Origin: Cyanobium sp. Tous-M-B4 | GTDB lineage: Bacteria > Cyanobacteriota > Cyanobacteriia > PCC-6307 > Cyanobiaceae | Direction of reading: 5' to 3' | DNA: 64,000 bases | Assembly: GCF_024345395.1 (NCBI RefSeq) | Contig: NZ_JAGQBA010000007.1 | Span: 62,001-126,000, forward strand | Shown: piece after piece, positions 56,633 to 64,000 of the stretch | How the letters are laid out: every line of letters begins with the position of its first letter | Position numbering within the stretch: position 1 is the stretch's first letter | Notes under the pieces: generated by a model | Told to the model about the DNA's origin: nothing | Seen by the model: the letters and a program-made list of their open reading frames with translations, nothing else | The model's database searches: none | Made by a program: the position numbers and the translations under genes

Positions 56633-58464
56633 CTTCACCAAACAACCGCCCCGAGCAGGCCGCGCCGCGCGCCCGCCGCTGGGGCCTGGGCTTCAGCCCT
56701 GCCAGCGCCCCCGTGCTGGACCAGCTCCTTCAGGCCGGCCTGATCGACTCCCAGGTGGGACCTGACGACCAGCACGCCGCAGGGGATTGCTTAATTGAGC
56801 AGTGGTCAACGGCCAGCGGCTTTGTAGTCGTTGGTGCCTGTGGCCTTGTGACCAGGCTGATTGCGCCGCTGCTCGGGAATAAAACGAGCGATCCTGCCGT
56901 GGTGGTGGTGGATCCCCAGGGTCGGTTCGCCATTCCCCTGCTAGGCGGGCACGCGGCCGGGGCCGAGCGACTGAGCCACCAGATTGCCGCCTGCCTGGGC
57001 GGCCAGGCTGTGCTCACCGGGGCAACGGCTGCAGCAGGCTTACTGAGCCTCGACAGCTTCGGCAAAGACTGGGGTTGGCAGCGGGGGCAGGGCGATTGGA
57101 GCGCCCTGATGCGTAAGGCAGCCCATGTGGATCAACCGCTGCGGCTGGAAGCTCACCACGGCAGCCGCCGCTGGCTAGAGCTCGAGGCCGCCACCTGCCT
57201 GCTAGAGCGCGCTGGTGACTCTGGCAGTGGCTCTGGCGAGAACCCAGAGGCAGATCTGGTCGTAGATATCCACACCGGCGCTGGCTGCCGCTGGCATCCG
57301 CCGAGCCTTTGGCTTGGTATGGGCTGTGAACGCAACACCAGCCTGAGCCTGCTGGAGCGCTTGCTGGAACAGACCCTGGGCGACCAGCAATTGGCACCTG
57401 AATCCGTAGCTGGTTTGGCAAGCATCGACCGCAAGGCCGATGAGCCGGCCCTGCTTGCTCTAGCAGCTAAAAGAGGCTGGCCAGTGCGCTGGTTTGGGGC
57501 CGATTCCCTAGCTGCAGTGCCAGTACCCACCCCATCGGCGGCCGTGGCCCAAGAAATGGGCACCGCCAGCGTGGCCGAGGCCGCAGCCCTGCTGGCAGCT
57601 GGCCCCGCAGCCCAATTGCTGCAAACCAAGCGCATCGAGCATGCCAACCCAGGCGAGCTCGGGGCAGCCACCCTGGCAGTGGCTCTGGCAGAGAGTCAAT
57701 GGGCTCCCGAGCGGGGCCAGCTACATCTAGTGGGCAGTGGCCCGGGCAGCCTGGAGCTGCTCACTGCGGATGCCCGCCGCGCCCTAGCGGAAGCCACGGT
57801 GTGGGTGGGCTACGGCCTCTACCTCGACCTGCTTGAACCGCTGCGGCGACCTGATCAGCTGCGCTGGAACGGCCAACTCACCGAGGAACGGGCCCGCTGC
57901 GCCCTGGCCCTGGAATTAGCGAGCCAGGGGCTGAATGTGGCCCTGGTCTCTTCTGGCGACAGCGGCATCTACGCCATGGCCGGCCTGGCCCTGGAGCTTT
58001 GGCTGGCCAGCCCAGCCGATGGCCGGCCCAGCTTCAGCGTGCATCCGGGCATCTCGGCCCTGCAACTCGCCGCTGCAAGGGCCGGAGCTCCCTTGATGCA
58101 TGATTTCTGCACCATCAGCCTCAGCGACCGACTCACCCCTTGGGAAGTGATCGAAAAGCGGCTGCAAGCAGCGGCTGCGGGAGACTTTGTAGTAGCCCTC
58201 TACAACCCCCGCTCCCTTGGCCGCGACTGGCAACTGGCCCGAGCCAGGGAGCTGCTGCTGGAGGGCCGGCCGGCCTCAACACCGGTAGCCCTGGCCCGCC
58301 AACTAGGGCGAGCCGATGAGGCCGTCAGCCTGCATAGCCTTGGCGAATTACCGGTGGAGCAAGTGGACATGCTGACCCTGGTGCTGATTGGCAATAGCAG
58401 CAGCTACGCCAAAGACGGACGCATGGTGACCCCCAGGGGTTACCCGGGAGCCGAGCTCAGCTGA
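56629..58464 (+). CDS. cobJ: CbiG-CobJ fusion (cobalt-precorrin-5A hydrolase / precorrin-3B C17-methyltransferase)
   Basis: 611 residues from a GTG. Residues ~15-360 match CbiG: GACGLVTRLIAPLLGNKTSDPAVVVVD split near the N-terminus, GGHAAGAERLSHQIA, then LGMGCERNTSLSLLERLLEQ and SIDRKADEPALLALA. Residues ~370-611 match CobJ/CbiH: LHLVGSGPGSLELLTADARRAL, VWVGYGLYLDLL, VSSGDSGIYAMAGLALEL, ALYNPRS and a C-terminal MVTPRGYPG. The fusion joins ring contraction and the next deacylation step of corrin synthesis. Translationally coupled to the lipoprotein gene. Confidence 0.92.
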   Translation: MTSPNNRPEQAAPRARRWGLGFSPASAPVLDQLLQAGLIDSQVGPDDQHAAGDCLIEQWSTASGFVVVGACGLVTRLIAPLLGNKTSDPAVVVVDPQGRFAIPLLGGHAAGAERLSHQIAACLGGQAVLTGATAAAGLLSLDSFGKDWGWQRGQGDWSALMRKAAHVDQPLRLEAHHGSRRWLELEAATCLLERAGDSGSGSGENPEADLVVDIHTGAGCRWHPPSLWLGMGCERNTSLSLLERLLEQTLGDQQLAPESVAGLASIDRKADEPALLALAAKRGWPVRWFGADSLAAVPVPTPSAAVAQEMGTASVAEAAALLAAGPAAQLLQTKRIEHANPGELGAATLAVALAESQWAPERGQLHLVGSGPGSLELLTADARRALAEATVWVGYGLYLDLLEPLRRPDQLRWNGQLTEERARCALALELASQGLNVALVSSGDSGIYAMAGLALELWLASPADGRPSFSVHPGISALQLAAARAGAPLMHDFCTISLSDRLTPWEVIEKRLQAAAAGDFVVALYNPRSLGRDWQLARARELLLEGRPASTPVALARQLGRADEAVSLHSLGELPVEQVDMLTLVLIGNSSSYAKDGRMVTPRGYPGAELS

Positions 58465-58469
58465 AAGAA

Positions 58470-58543
58470 TCGGGATGACAGGATTCGAACCTGCGGCCCC
58501 TTCGTCCCGAACGAAGTGCGCTACCAAGCTGCGCCACATCCCG
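58470..58543 (-). tRNA. tRNA-Pro (anticodon CGG)
   Basis: A 74-nt cloverleaf on the minus strand. Acceptor CGGGATG/CATCCCG, anticodon stem CTTCG/CGAAG around loop TTCGGGA, T arm GCAGGTTCGAATCCTGT, discriminator A. It sits head-on between cobJ and lipA. Confidence 0.96.
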
Positions 58544-58650
58544 ATGAGGCGAGTTTAGGGGATCAACTCGGCTGTAGGCCTTGGCCTGCCGCTGGCTTTC
58601 TAAAGTTGGTTTTAGCCCTTCTTCTGGCCCCCCGGGGCCCTACTGGCGCC

Positions 58651-59520
58651 TTGCTCAAACCCGACTGGCTGCGCGTCAAGGCCCCCCAGCGGGAGCGCAT
58701 TGGTGAGGTGGCAGACCTGCTGCAGGATCTCAAGCTCAACACCGTCTGCCAGGAGGCCAGCTGCCCCAACATTGGCGAGTGCTTTGCCGGCGGCACGGCC
58801 ACCTTTTTGATCATGGGGCCCGGCTGCACCCGCGCTTGCCCCTATTGCGACATCGATTTCGACAAGAGCGTACGGGAGCTCGATCCCAGCGAACCTGAAC
58901 GACTCGGCGAAGCCGTAGCCCGCCTGGGCCTGAGCCACGTGGTCATCACCTCGGTTAACCGCGACGACCTGGTAGACGGCGGCGCCAGCCAGTTTGTGGC
59001 CTGCATCGCGCAGGTGCGCCAGCGCTCACCACTCACCACGATCGAGCTACTGATCCCCGATTTCTGCGGCAACTGGGAGGCGCTGGCCGCGGTGATGGAA
59101 GGCGCCCCTGAGGTGCTCAATCACAACATCGAAACCGTGCCCAGGCTCTACAAAAAAGCTAGGCCCCAGGGCATCTACGAGCGCTCCCTAGAGCTGCTGC
59201 AGCGGGTGCGTAGCGGCTGGCCGCGCACCTACACCAAATCCGGCCTGATGACTGGCCTGGGCGAAAGCGACACCGAGGTGCTCGATGTGATGGCCGATCT
59301 ACGCCGACATCAGGTGGACATCGTCACCATCGGCCAGTACCTCTCGCCAGGCCCCAAACATCTGCCAGTGGATCGCTTCGTGACCCCGGAACAATTTGCG
59401 GCGTTCAAGCAGCACGGTGAGCAGGAGCTCGGCTTCCTACAAGTGGTGAGCAGCCCGCTCACCCGCAGCAGCTATCACGCCGGCGAGGTGCAGCGGCTGA
59501 TGCGGGAGTATCCGCGCTAA
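58651..59520 (+). CDS. lipA: Lipoyl synthase
   Basis: About 289 residues of the radical-SAM lipoyl synthase family. The auxiliary cluster is [12 protein letters not shown] (CX4CX5C), the SAM cluster [11 protein letters not shown] (CX3CX2C), and the C-terminal [13 protein letters not shown] serine is present. It inserts two sulfurs into octanoyl groups. I place the start at the TTG 58651 ([13 protein letters not shown]), the conserved N-terminus; a TTG at 58606 is an alternative. The longer ATG frame at 58516 lies in the tRNA-Pro gene. Its stop overlaps the glutamate synthase stop. Confidence 0.95.
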   Translation: MLKPDWLRVKAPQRERIGEVADLLQDLKLNTVCQEASCPNIGECFAGGTATFLIMGPGCTRACPYCDIDFDKSVRELDPSEPERLGEAVARLGLSHVVITSVNRDDLVDGGASQFVACIAQVRQRSPLTTIELLIPDFCGNWEALAAVMEGAPEVLNHNIETVPRLYKKARPQGIYERSLELLQRVRSGWPRTYTKSGLMTGLGESDTEVLDVMADLRRHQVDIVTIGQYLSPGPKHLPVDRFVTPEQFAAFKQHGEQELGFLQVVSSPLTRSSYHAGEVQRLMREYPR

Positions 59521-62500
59521 GCCGCGACGGCCTGCCGTTCCGCCATACCCACGCTGGCCTTCTCGCTGGGGGGCACCAGGAGCTTGAAACGGCCCCTCCA
59601 GCCATCCCAATCGGCCAGAATCGCGGCTGCCTTGCCGCTGCCGGTGGCCTGCAGGTGCGCCTCCAGTAGGGGCTTGAGCAGGGCGTCCTGCTCTGGGGTG
59701 GTGAGCTCGCAAATAGCCACGATCTCCGGATTTACCCGCTCGCGCAGACCGCCGTTCTCATCAAGGATGAAGGCCACACCACCGGTCATGCCGGCGGCCA
59801 CATTGCGACCGGTGCTGCCCAGCACCACCACCACCCCACCGGTCATGTATTCGCAGCAGTGATCGCCGGCGCCCTCGACCACGGTTTTCGCTCCGCTGTT
59901 GCGCACGCCAAAGCGCTCACCGGCGCGGCCTAGGGCAAACAGCTCTCCACCGGTAGCGCCATAAAGACAGGTGTTGCCCAGGATCACCTGGTTACCAGGG
60001 TCGTTGACGCCGGCAGGGGGCACCACGGTGAGGCGTCCGCCATTGAGGCCCTTACCCACATAGTCGTTGGCTTCACCCACTAGGCGCACGTTCATGCCCT
60101 GGAGCACGAAGGCCCCGAAGCTTTGACCCGCGGCACCTTCATAAGTGAGATCGAGCTGGCCTTGGAAGCCGGTGTTGCCATGGCGCGCCGCAATCTCGCC
60201 GGAGAGGCGGGCGCCCACGCTGCGATCTGTGTTCACGATCGCCAGGGTGCGGGCCACGCGGCCGTGGCCCTCGATAGCCGCCATCACCTCGGCGTCGGCC
60301 AGCAGCTGATCTTCCAGGATCGGGCCATTGCTATGGGCCTGGGCGTCGTGCTGAAGCCAGCTGCGATCAGCAGCGGCGGGGATAGGGTCAATCAGGCAGG
60401 AGAGATCAAGGGCGCTGGTTTTAGCGAGAGCAACGGCCCGGGGCTGCAGCAATTCACTGCGGCCGATCAGCTCTTCGAGCCGGGCCACGCCAAGCACGCT
60501 CAGCAGCTGACGCACCTCCTCGGCCACAAACAGGAAGAAATTCACCACGTGCTCGGGCACGCCGGGGAAGCGCTTGCGCAGGTTTTCTTTCTGGGTAGCA
60601 ACGCCCACCGGGCAATTGTTGGTGTGGCAAACGCGGGCCATGATGCAGCCTTCGGCGATCATCGCCACCGAGCCGAAGCCGTATTCCTCAGCGCCCAGCA
60701 AGGCCGCGATGATCACGTCCCAGCCTGTTTTGAGACCGCCATCGGCGCGCAGCAACACCCGATCACGCAGGCCGTTCTCGAGCAGCGACCGGTGCACCTC
60801 AGTGAGGCCCAGCTCCCAGGGGCTGCCGGCATGTTTGATCGAGCTGAGCGGTGAAGCGCCCGTGCCGCCGTCGTGGCCGGAGATCTGAATCACATCGGCG
60901 TTGGCCTTGGCCACACCCGCGGCGATGGTGCCGATGCCGATTTCCGCCACCAGCTTCACGCTCACCTTGGCGGCGGGGTGCACCTGGTGCAGGTCGTGGA
61001 TCAGCTGGGCCAGATCCTCAATTGAATAGATGTCGTGATGGGGAGGCGGCGAAATCAGCGCCACGCCGGCCTTGCTGTTGCGCAGCCAGGCGATGTAGGG
61101 ATCAACCTTCGGCCCCGGCAGCTGGCCTCCCTCACCCGGCTTGGCCCCCTGGGCCACCTTGATCTCCAGCTGGCGACCACTGCGCAGATATTCGGGGGTC
61201 ACACCAAAGCGCCCTGAGGCGATCTGCTTGATGGCGGAGCAGGCGGTATCACCGTTGCGCAAGCAATTGAGGCTGGGCAGGGTCGGCGAATGACCGTCGC
61301 CATCCACATCGTTAAGCGTGTGGAAGCGGGCCGGATCCTCGCCGCCCTCCCCACTGTTGCTCTTGCCGCCGATGCGGTTCATGGCGATGGCTAACACCTC
61401 GTGGGCCTCGCGGGAGAGGGCCCCCAAGCTCATGCCGCCGGTGCAAAAGCGGCTGCAGATGCTCTCCACGCTCTCCACCTGCTCGATCGGCAGCGGGGCG
61501 AGAGCGGGCTTGAGTTCCAGCAGGTCCCGCAGGGCCGTGACTGGCCGGTGCTCCAGCAGGGTTTTGTAGGTGGAGAAGTGGTCGTAGCCGGGGCCCGCCT
61601 TAACGGCGGCATGCAGGGCTTTAGCCATCTCCGGGCTATTGAGGTGATACTCGCCGCCAGTGCGGTACTGCACAAAGCCCATGAACTCGAGCTTGGTGCG
61701 GTTGAGTTCGGGGAAGGCCTTGGCATGGAAGCTGAGGGTTTCGCTGGCCAGCTCGCCCAAGCTGAGTCCAGCCACCCGGCTGGTGGTGCCACTGAAGGCA
61801 AGCTGGATCAGATCGGCGCCAAGGCCGATGGCTTCGAAGATCTGGGCGCCGTGATAACTAGCCAGCAGGGAAATGCCGATCTTGGAGAGAATCTTGCGCA
61901 GGCCGTCTTCTAGGGCCTTGCGCACATTTGCCTGCACCTGATCGGGGCTGAGCGCCGGCAGCTTGCCGGTTTCGATCAGCTTCTGCACCCGGGGGTGGGC
62001 TAGCCAGTGGCGGCTGGTCTCCCAGGTGAGCCAAGGGCAAACGGCACTGGCGCCATAACCGATCAGGCAGGCCAGGTGGTGAGTGCTCCAGCACTGGGCC
62101 GTTTCCACCACCAGGGAAGCCTGCAGGCGCAAGCCCAGATTGAGCAGGTGGTGATGCACCGCGCCCACGGCCAGCAGCGGTGGAATGGTGGCCGTGGTGG
62201 CATTGATCCCACCGGCCTCGCCGCCCCGATCGCTCAGCACCAGGATCTGGCTGCCGGCGCGCACGGCCGCCTCGGCCGCGCTGCGCAGGCGCTGCACGGC
62301 AGCCTCGAGACCACCAGGACCGTCGGTGACGGCCATCAGCGTGGAAAGGGTGGTGGTGGGCAGGCCCTGCTGGCTCACCGCCGCCAGCTCCGCCTCATTG
62401 AGGATCGGGCTGGCCAGGTGCAGCACCGCCGCCGAGGCAGCTTCGGGGCGCAGCGGCGAGCCCCGTTTGCCCAGGTGCATCTCCAGGCTCATCACCAGCT

Positions 62501-64000
62501 TTTCCCGCAGCGGATCGATCGGCGGGTTGGTGACTTGGGCGAAGCGCTGCTTGAAGTAGTCGTAGAGGAGGTGGGGCTTGTCTGAGAGGACCGCCAGGGG
62601 GATGTCGTCGCCCATGCAGTAGGTGGGCTCCTTGGCCGCGCCGGCCATGTCCTCGATCACCAGCTCGAAGTCTTCGGCGGTGAAGCCAAAGGCCGTTTGC
62701 TGTTGCAACAGCTCCAGATCTCCCAGCTGACGCTCCTGAGTCCAGGGCTGGGGGACGAGGTTGCGGCGATGCTGCGCCAACCAGTCACCGTAGGGATGGC
62801 GGGCGGCCACCTCGGCCTTCACCTCCCAATTGCATAGCAGGCGGCCCTGCTCCAGATCCACTGCCAGCATCTGGCCAGGACCGAGGCGACCCTTTTCGAT
62901 GATGCGGCTCTCCTCAAGCTCGACCACACCGGTTTCTGAGCCCATCACCACGAAACCGTCGCTGGTAATGCAGTAGCGGGCGGGGCGCAGGCCGTTGCGA
63001 TCCAGGGTGGCTCCCACGCAGCGGCCATCGGCGAACACCAGCAGGGCCGGACCATCCCAGGGCTCCTGGGTGCAGGCGGAATACTCGTAAAAAGACTGGA
63101 TATCGGGCTTATCTGCCAGCTCGGGCTGGTCGCGGAAAGCTTCTGGCACCAGGGTGAGCAGGCCCTCGGTGATCGGTCGGCCGCTGCGCACCAGCAGCTC
63201 AAGGGTGGCGTCGAGGTTGGCGGAATCGCTGAAGGCGGGGTTCACCACTGGCTTCAGCTCTGCAGCCGCCTCCCCCCAAACCGCATCGAGATTGGCTTCC
63301 GAAGCCCTTGCCCAGTTGAGGTTGCCCAACAAAGTATTGATCTCGCCGTTGTGACCCAGCAGCCGCATGGGCTGGGCCAGGGGCCAGCGGGGCAGGGTGT
63401 TGGTGCTGAAACGGCGGTGGTAAACCGCAAAGCTCACGGCAAAGCGTGCATCGCGCAGGTCGCCATAGAAAGCAGACAGCACTGCTGAACGCACCATGCC
63501 CTTGTAGACAACAGTTCGGCTGCTCAGGGAGGCGAAATAGAGCTCCCCTGGCCCTGGCCCCCAAACGGCGCGAGCCCGATCGCCGCAACGGCGGCGCAGC
63601 CGAAACAGCAGCGCTTCCAGGTCATCACCGGCTTGGTCAGCGGCAATTAACCACTGCTCAATCGCCGGAGCGGTCTGGCGGGCCAAGGGGCCGAGAACAG
63701 ATGCATCCAGAGGGACTGCACGCCAACCAAGACTGGCCAAGCCCAGCTTGGCGGCTTCATCATCACAAAAAAGTTTTGCCTGCTCGCGCTTTGCAGCATC
63801 GGCTGGCAAGAAAACCATGCCCAGCCCGCGAGCAGCTTCCTTGGCTGCCGCCGCCTCGGGCCATACCTCTTCTAAGTAGCTCCAGGGGATGCCGCAGAGC
63901 ACCCCGGCCCCATCGCCGGAATCACCATCGCCACCGCAACCACCGCGGTGCTCCATGCAGTCGAGGCCGCGCAGGGCCTGCTGCAGCACCCAGTGACTGG
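59517..64000 (-). CDS. glsF: Glutamate synthase large subunit (ferredoxin-type likely), 5' end cut
   Basis: About 1,494 residues are in the window; the N-terminus with the glutaminase Cys1 lies beyond the right edge. Order seen: class II amidotransferase ([31 protein letters not shown] in parts, [28 protein letters not shown] in parts), central domain, FMN barrel with [14 protein letters not shown], the Fe-S region [13 protein letters not shown], and the C-terminal GXGXG helix. It makes glutamate from 2-oxoglutarate and glutamine. A ferredoxin type is inferred because no gltD is next to its 3' end and cyanobacteria commonly use this form. Confidence 0.93.
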   Translation of the reverse strand, partial: SHWVLQQALRGLDCMEHRGGCGGDGDSGDGAGVLCGIPWSYLEEVWPEAAAAKEAARGLGMVFLPADAAKREQAKLFCDDEAAKLGLASLGWRAVPLDASVLGPLARQTAPAIEQWLIAADQAGDDLEALLFRLRRRCGDRARAVWGPGPGELYFASLSSRTVVYKGMVRSAVLSAFYGDLRDARFAVSFAVYHRRFSTNTLPRWPLAQPMRLLGHNGEINTLLGNLNWARASEANLDAVWGEAAAELKPVVNPAFSDSANLDATLELLVRSGRPITEGLLTLVPEAFRDQPELADKPDIQSFYEYSACTQEPWDGPALLVFADGRCVGATLDRNGLRPARYCITSDGFVVMGSETGVVELEESRIIEKGRLGPGQMLAVDLEQGRLLCNWEVKAEVAARHPYGDWLAQHRRNLVPQPWTQERQLGDLELLQQQTAFGFTAEDFELVIEDMAGAAKEPTYCMGDDIPLAVLSDKPHLLYDYFKQRFAQVTNPPIDPLREKLVMSLEMHLGKRGSPLRPEAASAAVLHLASPILNEAELAAVSQQGLPTTTLSTLMAVTDGPGGLEAAVQRLRSAAEAAVRAGSQILVLSDRGGEAGGINATTATIPPLLAVGAVHHHLLNLGLRLQASLVVETAQCWSTHHLACLIGYGASAVCPWLTWETSRHWLAHPRVQKLIETGKLPALSPDQVQANVRKALEDGLRKILSKIGISLLASYHGAQIFEAIGLGADLIQLAFSGTTSRVAGLSLGELASETLSFHAKAFPELNRTKLEFMGFVQYRTGGEYHLNSPEMAKALHAAVKAGPGYDHFSTYKTLLEHRPVTALRDLLELKPALAPLPIEQVESVESICSRFCTGGMSLGALSREAHEVLAIAMNRIGGKSNSGEGGEDPARFHTLNDVDGDGHSPTLPSLNCLRNGDTACSAIKQIASGRFGVTPEYLRSGRQLEIKVAQGAKPGEGGQLPGPKVDPYIAWLRNSKAGVALISPPPHHDIYSIEDLAQLIHDLHQVHPAAKVSVKLVAEIGIGTIAAGVAKANADVIQISGHDGGTGASPLSSIKHAGSPWELGLTEVHRSLLENGLRDRVLLRADGGLKTGWDVIIAALLGAEEYGFGSVAMIAEGCIMARVCHTNNCPVGVATQKENLRKRFPGVPEHVVNFFLFVAEEVRQLLSVLGVARLEELIGRSELLQPRAVALAKTSALDLSCLIDPIPAAADRSWLQHDAQAHSNGPILEDQLLADAEVMAAIEGHGRVARTLAIVNTDRSVGARLSGEIAARHGNTGFQGQLDLTYEGAAGQSFGAFVLQGMNVRLVGEANDYVGKGLNGGRLTVVPPAGVNDPGNQVILGNTCLYGATGGELFALGRAGERFGVRNSGAKTVVEGAGDHCCEYMTGGVVVVLGSTGRNVAAGMTGGVAFILDENGGLRERVNPEIVAICELTTPEQDALLKPLLEAHLQATGSGKAAAILADWDGWRGRFKLLVPPSEKASVGMAERQAVAA

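Noticed and set aside
58516-58650. lipA starting at ATG 58516
   Set aside because: That codon is within the tRNA-Pro gene; lipoyl synthase similarity starts at about 58651.
60123-62585. Plus-strand open frames opposite glutamate synthase (e.g. 60123-60854, 61401-61913, 62007-62585)
   Set aside because: Composition reflects the codon pattern of the real gene on the minus strand, with no family resemblance.
1-64000. CRISPR arrays, prophage, toxin-antitoxin or insertion sequences
   Set aside because: No direct-repeat array, transposase, integrase or small paired toxin genes were seen on either strand.

Overview
The window is chromosomal DNA of a high-GC unicellular alpha-cyanobacterium (Cyanobium / freshwater-type Synechococcus is my inference). 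Evidence: photosystem I genes psaA, psaB, psaD, psaI and psaL; NDH-1 subunit NdhN; the clock-input protein LdpA; a Ycf45-like ATPase; CAAD, DUF2839 and DUF1815 proteins found mainly in cyanobacteria; a cyanobacterial-type glutamate-cysteine ligase; and a ribosomal gene order typical of cyanobacteria. No phage, insertion sequence, CRISPR array or genomic island is visible. Genes are tightly packed, with many start/stop overlaps and several GTG or TTG starts.

Layout. 1-9.96 kb: 3' end of an Mrp-type ATPase, rodA, a degenerate histidine-kinase-like gene, psaD with a strong terminator, then trpE-gshA-ppc and a GNAT gene. 10-16 kb: tRNA-Arg, recF (no ordinary start codon), speD, a three-cysteine LarE-like sulfur transferase, a tandem CobO-like protein, a MoeZ-type E1/rhodanese protein with its JAMM peptidase, and a CAAD membrane protein. 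16-27.3 kb: fructosamine kinase family, CrtD-like carotenoid desaturase, tyrA, a DinG-like protein without its helicase motifs, DUF2839, DUF1815, recA with a LexA-box promoter, a HAD hydrolase, tRNA-Gln, and the overlapping set ndhN-ldpA-ycf45-like.

27.3-44.5 kb: one long co-directional block for translation, transcription and secretion: rplC-D-W-B, rpsS, rplV, rpsC, rplP, rpmC, rpsQ, rplN-X-E, rpsH, rplF-R, rpsE, rplO, secY, adk, rpmJ, rpsM, rpsK, rpoA, rplQ, truA, rplM, rpsI, rpmE, prfA. rpsJ, rpsN, rpmD, infA and rpsD are not in it. 44.5-49.2 kb: HNH endonuclease, alr, tRNA-Ser and an envelope group (serine hydrolase, NlpC/P60 peptidase, membrane glycosyltransferase). 49.3-55 kb: psaI-psaL converging on psaA-psaB, with a structured psaA leader. 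55.2-64 kb: a lipoprotein gene overlapping a CbiG-CobJ fusion, tRNA-Pro, lipA, and most of a glutamate synthase gene running off the right edge.

The most interesting items are the psaA 5' leader (three hairpins, the last covering the ribosome binding site, behind an HLR1-like promoter element), the sulfur/cofactor cluster at 12-15.7 kb, the recA control region and long Ser/Ala N-terminus, recF without an ATG, GTG or TTG start, and two proteins whose catalytic motifs have decayed (DinG-like and histidine-kinase-like). I see no clear evidence of a wholly new multi-gene system; most of the window is core genome.
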